A stretch of 41,085 bases of DNA from an uncultured Bacteroidales bacterium. GTDB taxonomy: Bacteria > Bacteroidota > Bacteroidia > Bacteroidales > UBA932. The stretch lies in NCBI GenBank assembly GCA_947179325.1, contig CAMXAU010000028.1, forward strand, positions 1 through 41,085, in the 5' to 3' direction. Numbering within the stretch: position 1 is the stretch's first letter; every line of letters starts with the position of its first letter. This document shows, piece after piece, positions 7,560 through 16,034 of this stretch. The translations under genes and the position numbers were made by a program. A model generated the notes under the pieces. The model was given only the letters and a program-made list of their open reading frames with translations, did no database searches and had not been told where the DNA came from.

Positions 7560-9311
7560 ATGGAGACTATCAGGATACATTGCGTCAATGACGGGCAATA
7601 TTATGGAGTTCCAAAAGGCACAAGCCTGATGGAAGCTGCGGAAATCATATGCAAGGCACAGGGGGACAATGGGCCAATGACATGGAAAGGAGGGAAAGCA
7701 CGGCTGGCATCAGGGAAAGGCGGAGAAACGCCTGTCCTTGCAGCCCTTGTGAACCACAAGCTGAAAGAGATGGCGTTCGAGCTGACAAAGCCGGACGAGA
7801 TTGAATTCATCGGATACAGCCATCCTGACGGAAGAAGGACATATATACGTTCGTTGTTCTTTGTGCTGCAGAAGGCGGTAAGGGAGCTTTTCCCCGGGCA
7901 GACCCTCATTGTCGACTATGCCCTGCCAAGCGGACATTACTGCGAGATCCGCGAGAAGCATACGTCCGATGACGGACGGCCTGCTGTACATCCGCTGAGC
8001 GACAGCGACCTCGGTGCAATAAAGGCAAGGATGCTGGAAATCATCCGGGAGGATATCCCGATAAAGAAATCCAAGATACCGGCAGATGAGGCAGTAAGTA
8101 TTTTCGAGGCCAACGGCCAGCCTGCCAAGGCACAGCTTATACGCTCTCTCGGAAGATACAGCGCAAGCGTGTATTTCATTGGAGACACAGCGGATTCATT
8201 CCATGGGCCGCTCGTGATGTCGACGGGCGACCTGAAGACTTTTGCCATATCTGGATTCAAGAACGGGTTCTGCCTGCAATACCCGATGGAAGGCTCAAGC
8301 AAGATTGCTCCGATGAAGAAGCAGTCTAAAATCGCGGCTACCCTCAAGGAGCATTCGAACTGGTGCTCAATAATCGGTGTCAAGGGAATCGGCACATTGA
8401 ACAGTGCAATCCGGGAAGGGAACGCCGTACAGCTCATAAACCTTTCCGAGGCACGCCATGAAAGGAGCTATGCGGAGATTGCTGACAAGATATGGCAGAA
8501 AAGGGACAAGGTCAGGATTGTGTTCATCGCAGGACCGTCAAGCAGCGGAAAGACATCGACTTCGCTGCGTCTTGCGCTGCAATGCAAAGTCCTTGGCATG
8601 AACCCTAAAGTCATAGAGCTGGACAACTACTTCGTCAACAGGGAGGACACTCCGAAGGATGAGAACGGAGAATATGATTTCGAGGCACTTGAAGCTATGG
8701 ACCTCAAGCTTCTGAATGAACAGCTCAATGACCTCCTTGCCGGCAAGGAGGTGGAAATCCCTAAATTCAATTTCAAGGAGGGGCGCCGCGGAAAAGGGAA
8801 GGTGATGAAGCTGGAGGAAAAGGACATCCTCATAATGGAAGGCATACATGCCCTTAATCCGGCAATGACATCAGCCGTGGATGATTCAAGGATATTCAGG
8901 GTGTATGCATCCGCGCTGACATCCTTGTCAATAGATGAGAACAACAACATCTCTACATCCGACAACCGCCTGCTGCGCAGGATGGTAAGGGATAACCGCG
9001 TAAGAGGCATAACCCCAGAAGAGACAATACTCCGCTGGCACAGCGTAAGGCGCGGCGAGAACAGGAACATATTCCCGTTCCAGGAGAATGCCGATGCGGA
9101 ATTCAATTCCGCCCTTATTTTCGAGCTTCCAATGCTGAAATATTATGCAGAGCCGCTGCTGAGACGTATAACACCGAATTCAGAGGCATATACAGAAGCA
9201 TCGAGGATGCTGAAATTCCTTGACTACATCATTGCGCTGTCACCGGACGAGATTGCCGCCATACCTCCTACCTCCATAATGCGTGAATTCATAGGAGGAC
9301 AGACATTGTAG
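7560..9311 (+). CDS. Nucleoside (uridine-type) kinase with N-terminal TGS and ThrRS-like domains
   Basis: A 583-residue protein. The first ~65 residues form a TGS-like domain (METIRIHCVNDGQYYGVPKG). The next ~200 resemble the second domain of threonyl-tRNA synthetase (HPDGRRTYIRSLFFVLQKAV; YALPSGHYCEIREKH). The C-terminal ~270 residues are a phosphoribulokinase/uridine kinase domain with P-loop AGPSSSGKTSTS near residue 325, ELDNYFVNREDTP, and ILIMEGIHALNP. This fused architecture is common in Bacteroidetes and Firmicutes, where it is annotated as uridine kinase or nucleoside kinase; the role of the synthetase-like half is not established to my knowledge. The start at 7560 was chosen because the TGS strand begins at once; the ATG at 7515 is possible. 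Convergent with asd across a strong hairpin. Confidence 0.88.
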   Translation: METIRIHCVNDGQYYGVPKGTSLMEAAEIICKAQGDNGPMTWKGGKARLASGKGGETPVLAALVNHKLKEMAFELTKPDEIEFIGYSHPDGRRTYIRSLFFVLQKAVRELFPGQTLIVDYALPSGHYCEIREKHTSDDGRPAVHPLSDSDLGAIKARMLEIIREDIPIKKSKIPADEAVSIFEANGQPAKAQLIRSLGRYSASVYFIGDTADSFHGPLVMSTGDLKTFAISGFKNGFCLQYPMEGSSKIAPMKKQSKIAATLKEHSNWCSIIGVKGIGTLNSAIREGNAVQLINLSEARHERSYAEIADKIWQKRDKVRIVFIAGPSSSGKTSTSLRLALQCKVLGMNPKVIELDNYFVNREDTPKDENGEYDFEALEAMDLKLLNEQLNDLLAGKEVEIPKFNFKEGRRGKGKVMKLEEKDILIMEGIHALNPAMTSAVDDSRIFRVYASALTSLSIDENNNISTSDNRLLRRMVRDNRVRGITPEETILRWHSVRRGENRNIFPFQENADAEFNSALIFELPMLKYYAEPLLRRITPNSEAYTEASRMLKFLDYIIALSPDEIAAIPPTSIMREFIGGQTL

Positions 9312-9332
9312 ATGCCCCAATATTGAGGAATA

Positions 9333-9375
9333 TATGCCATTCCGGAAGCATTGTGACTGTCTCCGGAATGGCATA
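9333..9375. terminator. Perfect 15-bp hairpin between convergent kinase and asd genes
   Basis: Left arm 9333-9347 (TATGCCATTCCGGAG), right arm 9361-9375, loop 13 nt. The arms are perfectly complementary. It lies 21 bp after one stop codon and 5 bp from the other, where a shared bidirectional terminator would be expected. It has no U-tract in either direction. Confidence 0.6.
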
Positions 9376-9380
9376 AGCCA

Positions 9381-10385
9381 TTATGCAGGAAGAAGACCTT
9401 TCCCGAGAAGATATTCTGCAATCTGGACTGCGTTGGTAGCGGCGCCTTTGCGCAGGTTGTCAGCGACGCACCAGAAATTCAGCCCATACCTGACAGACGG
9501 GTCGCGGCGTATCCTTCCTACAAACACATCATCCTTGCCCCACGCGAAAAGAGGCATAGGGTAGACATTGTTTGCAGGATCGTCCTGCACTGTCACTCCC
9601 GGCATGTCTGCCATAAGGCGGCGCACATCCTCAAGGGTAAAGTCACTTTCAAATTCAAGGTTCACTGACTCTGAATGTCCGCCCTGTACAGGCACGCGCA
9701 CCGTTGTCGGGGACACACCGATAGTATCATCGCGAAGAATCTTGTGCGTTTCATTGACCATCTTCATCTCCTCCTTCGTGTAGCCTGTCTCAAGGAAAGA
9801 ATCAATGTGAGGAAGTATGTTCTGGTCAATAGGATATGGATATACCGCCGGGTATTCTCCCCACTTCCCTCCTTCACGCTCCGCCTTCATCTGGTCGACA
9901 GCCTTGTAGCCTGTCCCTGTCACCGACTGATATGTCGAGACCACTATCCTCTTGATCCTGTATGCCTTGTGAAGAGGCGCAAGCGGAAGGAGCATCTGGA
10001 TTGTAGAGCAGTTCGGATTGGCGATGATATAGTCTGAACCGTCAAGCACATCACCGTTTATCTCCGGCACCACCAGTTTCTTTGACGGGTCCATCCTCCA
10101 GCATGAGGAATTGTCGACGACGCGGCATCCGACGGCCGCAAACTTCGGGGCAAGCTCACGTGATGTGTCACCGCCTGCGGAGAAGAGTGCAAGGTCAGGG
10201 TGTGCCGCGATGGCATCTTCCGCACTGACCACGGCATATTCTTTTCCTTTGAACACTATCTTCCTGCCGATTGACTTCGCCGAAGCCACGGGATAAAGTT
10301 CAGTTACGGGGAAATCCCTCTCCGCCAATACTTCCAACATTCTTGTTCCGACCAGTCCGGTCGCACCTACTACTGCTACTTTCAT
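9381..10385 (-). CDS. asd: Aspartate-semialdehyde dehydrogenase
   Basis: Reduces aspartyl-4-phosphate with NADPH to aspartate semialdehyde, the branch-point intermediate for lysine, threonine and methionine. The 334 residues include the Rossmann motif VVGATGLVGTRM at residues 4-15, the catalytic cysteine in IIANPNCSTIQM, and the QGGHSESVNLEF segment with the active-site histidine. Length and motifs are complete. It is 101 bp downstream of thrA in the same direction, with no clear promoter between them (only TAATTTTA, one mismatch to the -7 consensus). It is therefore probably the last gene of a metX-thrA-asd unit, which would put three steps of aspartate-family synthesis under one control. 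Confidence 0.96.
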   Translation of the reverse strand: MKVAVVGATGLVGTRMLEVLAERDFPVTELYPVASAKSIGRKIVFKGKEYAVVSAEDAIAAHPDLALFSAGGDTSRELAPKFAAVGCRVVDNSSCWRMDPSKKLVVPEINGDVLDGSDYIIANPNCSTIQMLLPLAPLHKAYRIKRIVVSTYQSVTGTGYKAVDQMKAEREGGKWGEYPAVYPYPIDQNILPHIDSFLETGYTKEEMKMVNETHKILRDDTIGVSPTTVRVPVQGGHSESVNLEFESDFTLEDVRRLMADMPGVTVQDDPANNVYPMPLFAWGKDDVFVGRIRRDPSVRYGLNFWCVADNLRKGAATNAVQIAEYLLGKGLLPA

Positions 10386-10486
10386 ATCTTATATATTTTT
10401 ATCTATAATCTGTCATGCCATTGTTAAAGCCCGTAAAATTACACGGATTTCCCGACATGGTAATATTTTTGTCCATAAAGTTTGAT

Positions 10487-12949
10487 TTACATAAGGATGT
10501 CATTCAGGACACCTGATGCGGTCTGCCTTGCGCCTGCGCCTGCCCCGCGTATAACCAGCGGTGACGGGTAGAATTCCGTCTCCATGATTGCGGCATTGTC
10601 GGTCCCGCAAAGCGAGAACAGCGGATGCGGCTCCGCCACGTCCTCCAGGGCGATACGCGCCCTGTACCCGAGAGGTGAGTCCGGGTCCTTTACCAGGGAA
10701 GCTATGAAGCGCTGTCTCAATCCCCTGGATGCGGCATTCCGGTAGCGTTCCGCAAAAAGTTCCTCATTCTCCTCCAGTTTCCTGTAGAATGAGTCCACCT
10801 TCCCCTCGAAGAATCCGGGTCCGAGAAGAGGGCATATCTCGACATCTTTCTCATCCAGGCCTACGCCAGCCTCACGGGAGAGGATCAGGAGTTTGCGCAG
10901 GACATCCCTGCCACTGAGGTCAAGCCTCGGGTCCGGTTCTGTATATCCGGCTTCCTGTGCCTTGCGCACGACTTCTGCAAATGTCCCGCCTTCACCTCCA
11001 CGGTATGTGCTGAATATATAGTTCAGAGTCCCGGAGAGGACAGCCTCAATGCGTATTATCCCGTCACCGCTGTTTACACTCCTCGATATGGATTCAAGGA
11101 TCGGAAGGGCCGCCCCGACAGTCGTCTCATACCTTAGCGAGGCCCCGTTTTCAAGCGCAGACGCCTTGAGCATGCGGTATTGGCTGTATGGTGAGGAGAA
11201 AGTGATCTTGTTGCACGCGACCACGGAATATCCTCTTTTGAAGAGGTTCATATATTTATATGCGATATCCGAGCTTGCCGTGCAGTCCACGAAGATGGAA
11301 TTTTCCATGGATGTCTTCGCGAGAGCCTCGAAATAGGATTCATCCTGTGCACTCTGCCCGTCTGCAAGAAGGGCGTCTATGTCTCCAAGGCTCAGCCCGT
11401 CCCGGCTGAGGATGAATCTCCTGCTGTTGGAAAGGCCGCAGACTTTGATACGCTTGCCGGTCCTTTCCGCTATCTTGTCCCCATTGGACTTTATTATATC
11501 TATGAGGGACTTCCCGACAACACCATACCCCGCAATGAAGAGGTTTATGTCCTTTATTGCTGTCCTGTCGAAGAATTCATTGTGGATATGCCTTATGGCG
11601 GCATTGACATCTTCTGATGATATGATTACGGATATGTTCCTTTCTGACGAGCCTTGTGCCGTGGCGCGGACCGGTATGCTGTGACGTCCGAGGGCGGCAA
11701 GCATCCGCCCTGTAGCCCCGTTCTGGCCAAGCATGTCGTCACCTACAAGACAGACTATAGAGAAGCCTTTCTCAACTTTAAGCGGGTTAAGTTTCCCGAG
11801 GGAGATCTCGTACGCGAAACATCTGTCCGCTGCCTCCTTGGCCTTATCGGCATCTTTCTCGGAGACAGCCACGCACATTGTGTGCACTGAGGAGGCCTGG
11901 GTAATCAGGATGATGTTTATGCCGTTGCGGCTCAATGTCTCGAAAAGACGGCTTGAGAACCCGGGAATGCCGACCATTCCGCTGCCTTCCAATGATATGA
12001 GGGCTATGTTGTCAGAGTTGGAGATACCGGTGAGACGGTCCTTTCCGCGAGGGGGATTCTTTTCGATAAGGGTGCCTTCTGCCTCCGGGTCGAATGTGTT
12101 TTTCACGTAGATCGGGATACCTTCAGAGACAACTGGCTGGATTGTAGGGGGATATATCACCTTTGCACCAAAATGGGACAATTCAAGTGCGGCACGGTAG
12201 GATATATGCCCTATTGTCTTTGCAGTCGGGACAACCTTGGGGTTAGATGTCATCATTCCAGGGACATCCGTCCAGATTTCAAGGATACGGGCCTTGCAGC
12301 CCACGGCAAGAAGCGAGGCCGAGTAGTCGGAGCCGCCGCGTCCGAGAGTCGTTGTCCGCCCCTTTGCGTCCGATGCGATGAAGCCAGGGAACACGAACAG
12401 CTGTGTTATAGGATTGGCTTCCACAGTCCTGGAGATATTTGAGCAGGTCTCCTGGATATCCACGGTATTCCTGCCGTTCAGCGGGGAGGTCTTGATGATT
12501 TCACGTGAGTCAATCCATCTGGTGGCGATTCCTATTGATGCGAGCTTGGTCGCAAGAATCCTTGTAGACCACAGTTCTCCGAAACCCTGTATGGCATCCA
12601 GGCTGGCTTCACTCAATTCACCAAGCAGGCAGACACCCTGTGCGATTCCCCGCAGGGAGGAAAATCCGGCATCGCAAATCTCCATTGACTCTTCCTGTTT
12701 CTCCAGGGGAAGGAGTTCCCGGATAATCGCATGATGCTTTTCCTGGAGTCCGTCTATGAGTGACTTATAGGACTCATCCCGCGCTGCGGCAAGACTGCCG
12801 ATCTTCACGAGTGTGTCTGTGCATCCGCTGATTGCCGATGCCACAAGGATTGTCCTGTCACGTTCTGCTGCCCTGGAGACAATGTCCACGACCTGTGACA
12901 TTGCCGCTGCATTGGCGACGGATGTACCGCCGAATTTCATTACCTGCAT
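10487..12949 (-). CDS. thrA: Bifunctional aspartokinase / homoserine dehydrogenase
   Basis: Catalyses the first step (aspartate phosphorylation) and third step (aspartate semialdehyde to homoserine) of the threonine/methionine pathway. The 820-residue length matches ThrA/MetL. The aspartokinase domain (about 1-290) starts with MKFGGTSVANA and contains the TTLGRGGSDYSA and EIWTDVPGMMTSNP motifs. An ACT regulatory region (about 305-450) includes ISLEGSGMVGIPGFSSRLFE. The homoserine dehydrogenase domain (about 463-820) has the NAD(P) motif AGYGVVGKSL, VACNKITFSS, and the catalytic segment LSGTLNYIFSTY with GYTEPDPRLDLSGRDVLRKL. The ACT domains suggest feedback inhibition, probably by threonine. 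The gap to metX upstream is 73 bp without a recognisable promoter. Confidence 0.96.
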   Translation of the reverse strand: MQVMKFGGTSVANAAAMSQVVDIVSRAAERDRTILVASAISGCTDTLVKIGSLAAARDESYKSLIDGLQEKHHAIIRELLPLEKQEESMEICDAGFSSLRGIAQGVCLLGELSEASLDAIQGFGELWSTRILATKLASIGIATRWIDSREIIKTSPLNGRNTVDIQETCSNISRTVEANPITQLFVFPGFIASDAKGRTTTLGRGGSDYSASLLAVGCKARILEIWTDVPGMMTSNPKVVPTAKTIGHISYRAALELSHFGAKVIYPPTIQPVVSEGIPIYVKNTFDPEAEGTLIEKNPPRGKDRLTGISNSDNIALISLEGSGMVGIPGFSSRLFETLSRNGINIILITQASSVHTMCVAVSEKDADKAKEAADRCFAYEISLGKLNPLKVEKGFSIVCLVGDDMLGQNGATGRMLAALGRHSIPVRATAQGSSERNISVIISSEDVNAAIRHIHNEFFDRTAIKDINLFIAGYGVVGKSLIDIIKSNGDKIAERTGKRIKVCGLSNSRRFILSRDGLSLGDIDALLADGQSAQDESYFEALAKTSMENSIFVDCTASSDIAYKYMNLFKRGYSVVACNKITFSSPYSQYRMLKASALENGASLRYETTVGAALPILESISRSVNSGDGIIRIEAVLSGTLNYIFSTYRGGEGGTFAEVVRKAQEAGYTEPDPRLDLSGRDVLRKLLILSREAGVGLDEKDVEICPLLGPGFFEGKVDSFYRKLEENEELFAERYRNAASRGLRQRFIASLVKDPDSPLGYRARIALEDVAEPHPLFSLCGTDNAAIMETEFYPSPLVIRGAGAGARQTASGVLNDILM

Positions 12950-13022
12950 ATATTGTCCGTTTTATTTGTTTTCTTTCCGCTTTCCTCTGTCCTGCCTGTT
13001 AGATTGCCAGACAGTTGCCGTA

Positions 13023-14153
13023 TCATGGCAGCATCAGGGCAATTATCTCCGAGAGCTGGTCATTCTCAAGGAGAAAGCCGTCATGTCCAAAAGAGGATGT
13101 TATCTCATGGTATTCTGCGCCGGGGATATTCCCTGCAATTAGTCTCTGTTCACATGTAGGGAACAGATTGTCGCTGTCAATTCCGACGACGGTGCATTCT
13201 GCCTTGATAGTCCCGAGGGCTTTCTCTATCCCTCCCCTCCCGCGTCCGACATTATGGCTGTCCACTGAATTGCATAGATACCAGTATGAATATGCATCAA
13301 AACGGTCCGAGAGTTTCTTACCCTGGTATCTCTGGTAAGAAGCCGCACGTGATGCGAACATGAAACCGCTGTCTTTCTCGCACTGCGTCCTGTTATAGCC
13401 GTCGTAGCTCCTGTACATCAGAAGCCCGATGCTTCTTGCGCATCTCAGTCCATCCGCTCCCCCATTGAGGTCTGCGCACTGCCGGAAGGTCCGGTCGGCT
13501 TCAAGAGCCATCCTCATCGACTCGTTGACTGCATTTACCCATGGGGTCGCATATGGTCCACAGGCGATGAAAATGGCCTTGCGGATAGTTTCCGGCTCCA
13601 TGATAGCCCATTCCAGGGCCTGGAATCCTCCGATGGAGCTTCCTATGAGGAAATCGATCTCACCGATTCCGAGATGCTTGCGCACTGCGATGTTTGCATT
13701 CACGATATCACGGACTGTGGTCTCCGGAAAATCAAAATAATATGGCCGGCCAGTCGCAGGATCAGCTGATGAGGGTCCGGAAGAGCCATATGCAGATCCC
13801 AGCATATTTACACATACGACATGATATTTTTCCGTATCAAGAAGTTTTCCAGGGCCGACAAGTTCCGGCCACCATTCCGAGGGATCTGAGTTTGCGGTCA
13901 GCGCATGGCATATCCATATCACTTTCCTGCGGCCTGGCTTTCCTTCAGCATGGCCGTCAGCCTGCCCTGCCGCTTGCCCATCTGATTGTATGGACGAGCG
14001 TCCGGATGCATGTACGGTATCATCAGGTGCTCCGGGGCCGGCAGCCTGGATGGCGGGATTCCACGAAGTGTGGTAGACTATCTTCAGATGCTCTATCTGT
14101 GCACCTGATTCAAAGATAAAAGGCCTGTCTGCTATATGTTCATGTCTTATCAT
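13023..14153 (-). CDS. metX: Homoserine O-acetyltransferase
   Basis: Alpha/beta-hydrolase-fold enzyme that acylates homoserine from an acyl-CoA, committing it to methionine. The 376-residue product carries the family features: VIWICHALTANSD with the oxyanion region, the nucleophile elbow GSSIGG (Ser173), ALEWAIMEPE, YWYLCNSVDSHNVGR, and the remaining triad residues Asp328 in DSDNLFP and His357 in FGHDGF. An unusual hydrophilic low-complexity insertion (residues about 35-76, rich in Gly, Ala, Asp and Gln) interrupts the first strands, where relatives have a short loop. A strong promoter and a long leader precede the gene. The downstream thrA makes its substrate, so the unit couples homoserine production to use. 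The acyl donor (acetyl or succinyl) is not settled by sequence alone. Confidence 0.93.
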   Translation of the reverse strand: MIRHEHIADRPFIFESGAQIEHLKIVYHTSWNPAIQAAGPGAPDDTVHASGRSSIQSDGQAAGQADGHAEGKPGRRKVIWICHALTANSDPSEWWPELVGPGKLLDTEKYHVVCVNMLGSAYGSSGPSSADPATGRPYYFDFPETTVRDIVNANIAVRKHLGIGEIDFLIGSSIGGFQALEWAIMEPETIRKAIFIACGPYATPWVNAVNESMRMALEADRTFRQCADLNGGADGLRCARSIGLLMYRSYDGYNRTQCEKDSGFMFASRAASYQRYQGKKLSDRFDAYSYWYLCNSVDSHNVGRGRGGIEKALGTIKAECTVVGIDSDNLFPTCEQRLIAGNIPGAEYHEITSSFGHDGFLLENDQLSEIIALMLP

Positions 14154-14400
14154 ATCTGCTGATGTTTTATAATGTCCTGTCCAGTAAGTCCGTTATCATG
14201 TGGCGCGCAGATGCACTACGGCAATCAGCTGAATTGAGCCCGCACGGTTTCTCCCGCCAATGGCAAGGACTGGATTGTATGAATTCTTGGGATAAACGCC
14301 TCTAAACGCCCTTGGCACTCACAAGGCAGGGATTACGGATGCATCTTAGCGATGCATTCGCTTGGACATGACAGATATGAAAGATGATTTTTTCATAAAC
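14154..14400 (-). promoter_or_regulatory. Long 5' leader of metX, possible attenuator
   Basis: About 247 nt lie between the predicted transcription start (near 14400) and the metX ATG. It contains a 16-codon ORF (14396-14346) and several short hairpins: GAATGCATC-GCTAA-GATGCATCC overlapping the ORF stop, CCTTG/CAAGG, GCC-ATT-GGC, and CAAT-containing TCAGCTGA. A repeat GGCGTTTA occurs twice. I looked for SAM-I and SAM-II consensus cores and did not find them. Regulation by leader translation or an unassigned RNA element is possible. From 14437 to 14556 I see only the downstream terminator of the transporter gene. Confidence 0.45.
14346..14396 (-). CDS. Possible 16-residue leader peptide upstream of metX
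   Basis: ATG at 14396 followed by 15 more codons and TAA: MKKSSFISVMSKRMHR, with three methionines. It begins only about 4 nt after the predicted transcription start and its stop codon lies in the loop of a hairpin. The arrangement resembles translation-coupled attenuation upstream of an amino-acid gene. No ribosome-binding site is visible and the ORF is short, so it may be chance. Confidence 0.25.
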   Translation of the reverse strand: MKKSSFISVMSKRMHR

Positions 14401-14405
14401 AGACG

Positions 14406-14435
14406 CAAAGTTAGGATTTTTCACCTAATCTGCAA
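14406..14435 (-). promoter_or_regulatory. Promoter of the metX-thrA-asd unit
   Basis: On the minus strand: TTG (plus-strand CAA 14433-14435), 19 bp, TAACTTTG (14413-14406). Both elements and spacing match the Bacteroidetes consensus. It is one of the two best promoters in the window. Confidence 0.75.
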
Positions 14436-14483
14436 GATACATGGCAGGAATTTCTCACTATAGAATTCCTCACGGCCGGAATA

Positions 14484-14529
14484 CATGAAAAGACCTGGCC
14501 AGACGCGTGAGCTGAGACATCTGGCCAGG
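14484..14529 (-). terminator. Rho-independent-like terminator after the GlpT-type transporter
   Basis: CCTGGCCAGA (14494-14503) pairs with TCTGGCCAGG (14520-14529), a perfect 10-bp GC-rich stem. On the minus strand it is followed by TCTTTTC. It lies 27 bp after the transporter stop codon and before the metX promoter. Confidence 0.65.
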
Positions 14530-14556
14530 CTGTCACGGAACCATTGCCGGTATATG

Positions 14557-16023
14557 TCAGATTTCAGCCTTCTTGCGTCTCCAGTTGAGAATCGGGAGCA
14601 GGAAGGAGACCACTGCGGCAGCGACCCAGAAGACCGATACATATGTGAAATCATATTCAAGTATCTCCCCGGTCACGGAATCCTTGATTGCCTGTCCGTC
14701 TATCAGCCAGCCGCTGACAACGTTCATAAGGCCAGCTGCAACATATGAAGCCAGGCCGACAATACCGATTGCGGCACCTGTCGCCTCACGAGGTACAAGG
14801 TCAACCGCCATCAGGCCTCCGACAAATGCGATCAGGACACCTATGGCAATGCCGAACAGTGTCATGGCCAGGACATTCACAAGCCATCCGTCTCCGCCAT
14901 AGAGAAAGAGCAGAAGAGCGATTGCCTCCAGGATTCCGGCTGCAAGAGCTGGCAGTTTCCTGTCCCCACGGAACACTTTGTCGGAGACATAGCCGGAAAC
15001 GACCGTCCCGATTATCCCCATGACAGTATTGACAGCAATGATGAATGCAGCCTCTTTCAGTTCAAAACCCTTCACTTTCTGGAGGAAGAACATCCCCCAT
15101 TCGTTTATGGCATATCGGCTCATATACATGAATGCACTTGACATGGCAAGGATCCATACTCCAGGATTACGGAGCACTGCCCTCTGTATCCTGCCGGCTT
15201 CATTCTTCCCTGGATTCCTGTTCCCATGCACTGCAATCCTCGCCTTTCCATTTCCTGACATCTTATGCTCCTGAGACTCTCCCTGACAAGGCATGCCCTC
15301 TGCTCCCGCTTCCCCGGCAAGGACCTCGATTGGAGGAAGCCCCTTGCTTTCAGGAGTGTCGTGAAGGCAAAGCACAATCAATATCACGCCAATCAGACCT
15401 GCGAGAGCCGCACTGAAGAAGCCCCACTGCCACCCGGCATATGAGACGACAAGGCTGACAAAGATGAAGGACAGCCCTTCCCCGAAATTATGGCTGGCAC
15501 TGAAGAAGCCATACCATGTCCCGCGGATATCAAGAGGAAACCAGCGCGACAGCGAGATGATTGCAGGAGGCGCCCCCATTGACTGGCTCCATCCATTAAG
15601 GCCCCACATGACAGCAAAGCACACAAGCATCACCATGCCGCTTATCCCGGCAGAGCTTCCTGCGGCACCAAGAACCCCCATGACGAAATTCGCGGCGGCG
15701 GACACGACAAGGCCCGTAGCCATGAATTTCTTGATATTGCAATGGTCGGCAATGAAGCCGTTGACGAATTTGCCGACAGCATATGTCCAGTATAGGCATG
15801 CCCCGATAAGCCCAAGCTGTCCTGCCGTCAGGAAACCGGAATCAATGATAGGCTGCTTCATCACATTGAGCGATGTACGGCAGACGTAATAGAGCGCATA
15901 GCCGAAAGTAGCAGCAATGAACGCCTGCATCCTCAGGCTCCGGTAACGTAGATTTACCTTTTCCGGATCCACTTTTTTGACAGACGGAGCACTGATCCTG
16001 TAGAAATCAAGAAATTTCCCCAT
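14557..16023 (-). CDS. glpT: Organophosphate:phosphate antiporter, GlpT-like (MFS, OPA family)
   Basis: Twelve-segment inner-membrane antiporter; OPA family members exchange glycerol-3-phosphate or hexose phosphates for phosphate. The 488 residues show GYALYYVCRTSLNV with Arg49 and MYMSRYAINEWG with Arg303, equivalent to the two phosphate-binding arginines of GlpT, plus the GLNGWSQSMGAPP and DIRGTWYGFFSASHNFGEG family segments. The central cytoplasmic loop has an extra hydrophilic stretch (about residues 236-276), which explains a length above the usual ~450. The stop of the glycerophosphodiesterase gene is 11 bp upstream, so the two form a unit: release of glycerol-3-phosphate outside, then import. 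Specificity for glycerol-3-phosphate over other organophosphates is inferred from this neighbour. Confidence 0.88.
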   Translation of the reverse strand: MGKFLDFYRISAPSVKKVDPEKVNLRYRSLRMQAFIAATFGYALYYVCRTSLNVMKQPIIDSGFLTAGQLGLIGACLYWTYAVGKFVNGFIADHCNIKKFMATGLVVSAAANFVMGVLGAAGSSAGISGMVMLVCFAVMWGLNGWSQSMGAPPAIISLSRWFPLDIRGTWYGFFSASHNFGEGLSFIFVSLVVSYAGWQWGFFSAALAGLIGVILIVLCLHDTPESKGLPPIEVLAGEAGAEGMPCQGESQEHKMSGNGKARIAVHGNRNPGKNEAGRIQRAVLRNPGVWILAMSSAFMYMSRYAINEWGMFFLQKVKGFELKEAAFIIAVNTVMGIIGTVVSGYVSDKVFRGDRKLPALAAGILEAIALLLFLYGGDGWLVNVLAMTLFGIAIGVLIAFVGGLMAVDLVPREATGAAIGIVGLASYVAAGLMNVVSGWLIDGQAIKDSVTGEILEYDFTYVSVFWVAAAVVSFLLPILNWRRKKAEI

Positions 16024-16034
16024 GGCAGCCGCTG

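Noticed and set aside
14154..14400. SAM riboswitch upstream of metX
   Set aside because: Neither the SAM-I nor the SAM-II conserved core could be found; kept only as an unassigned leader.
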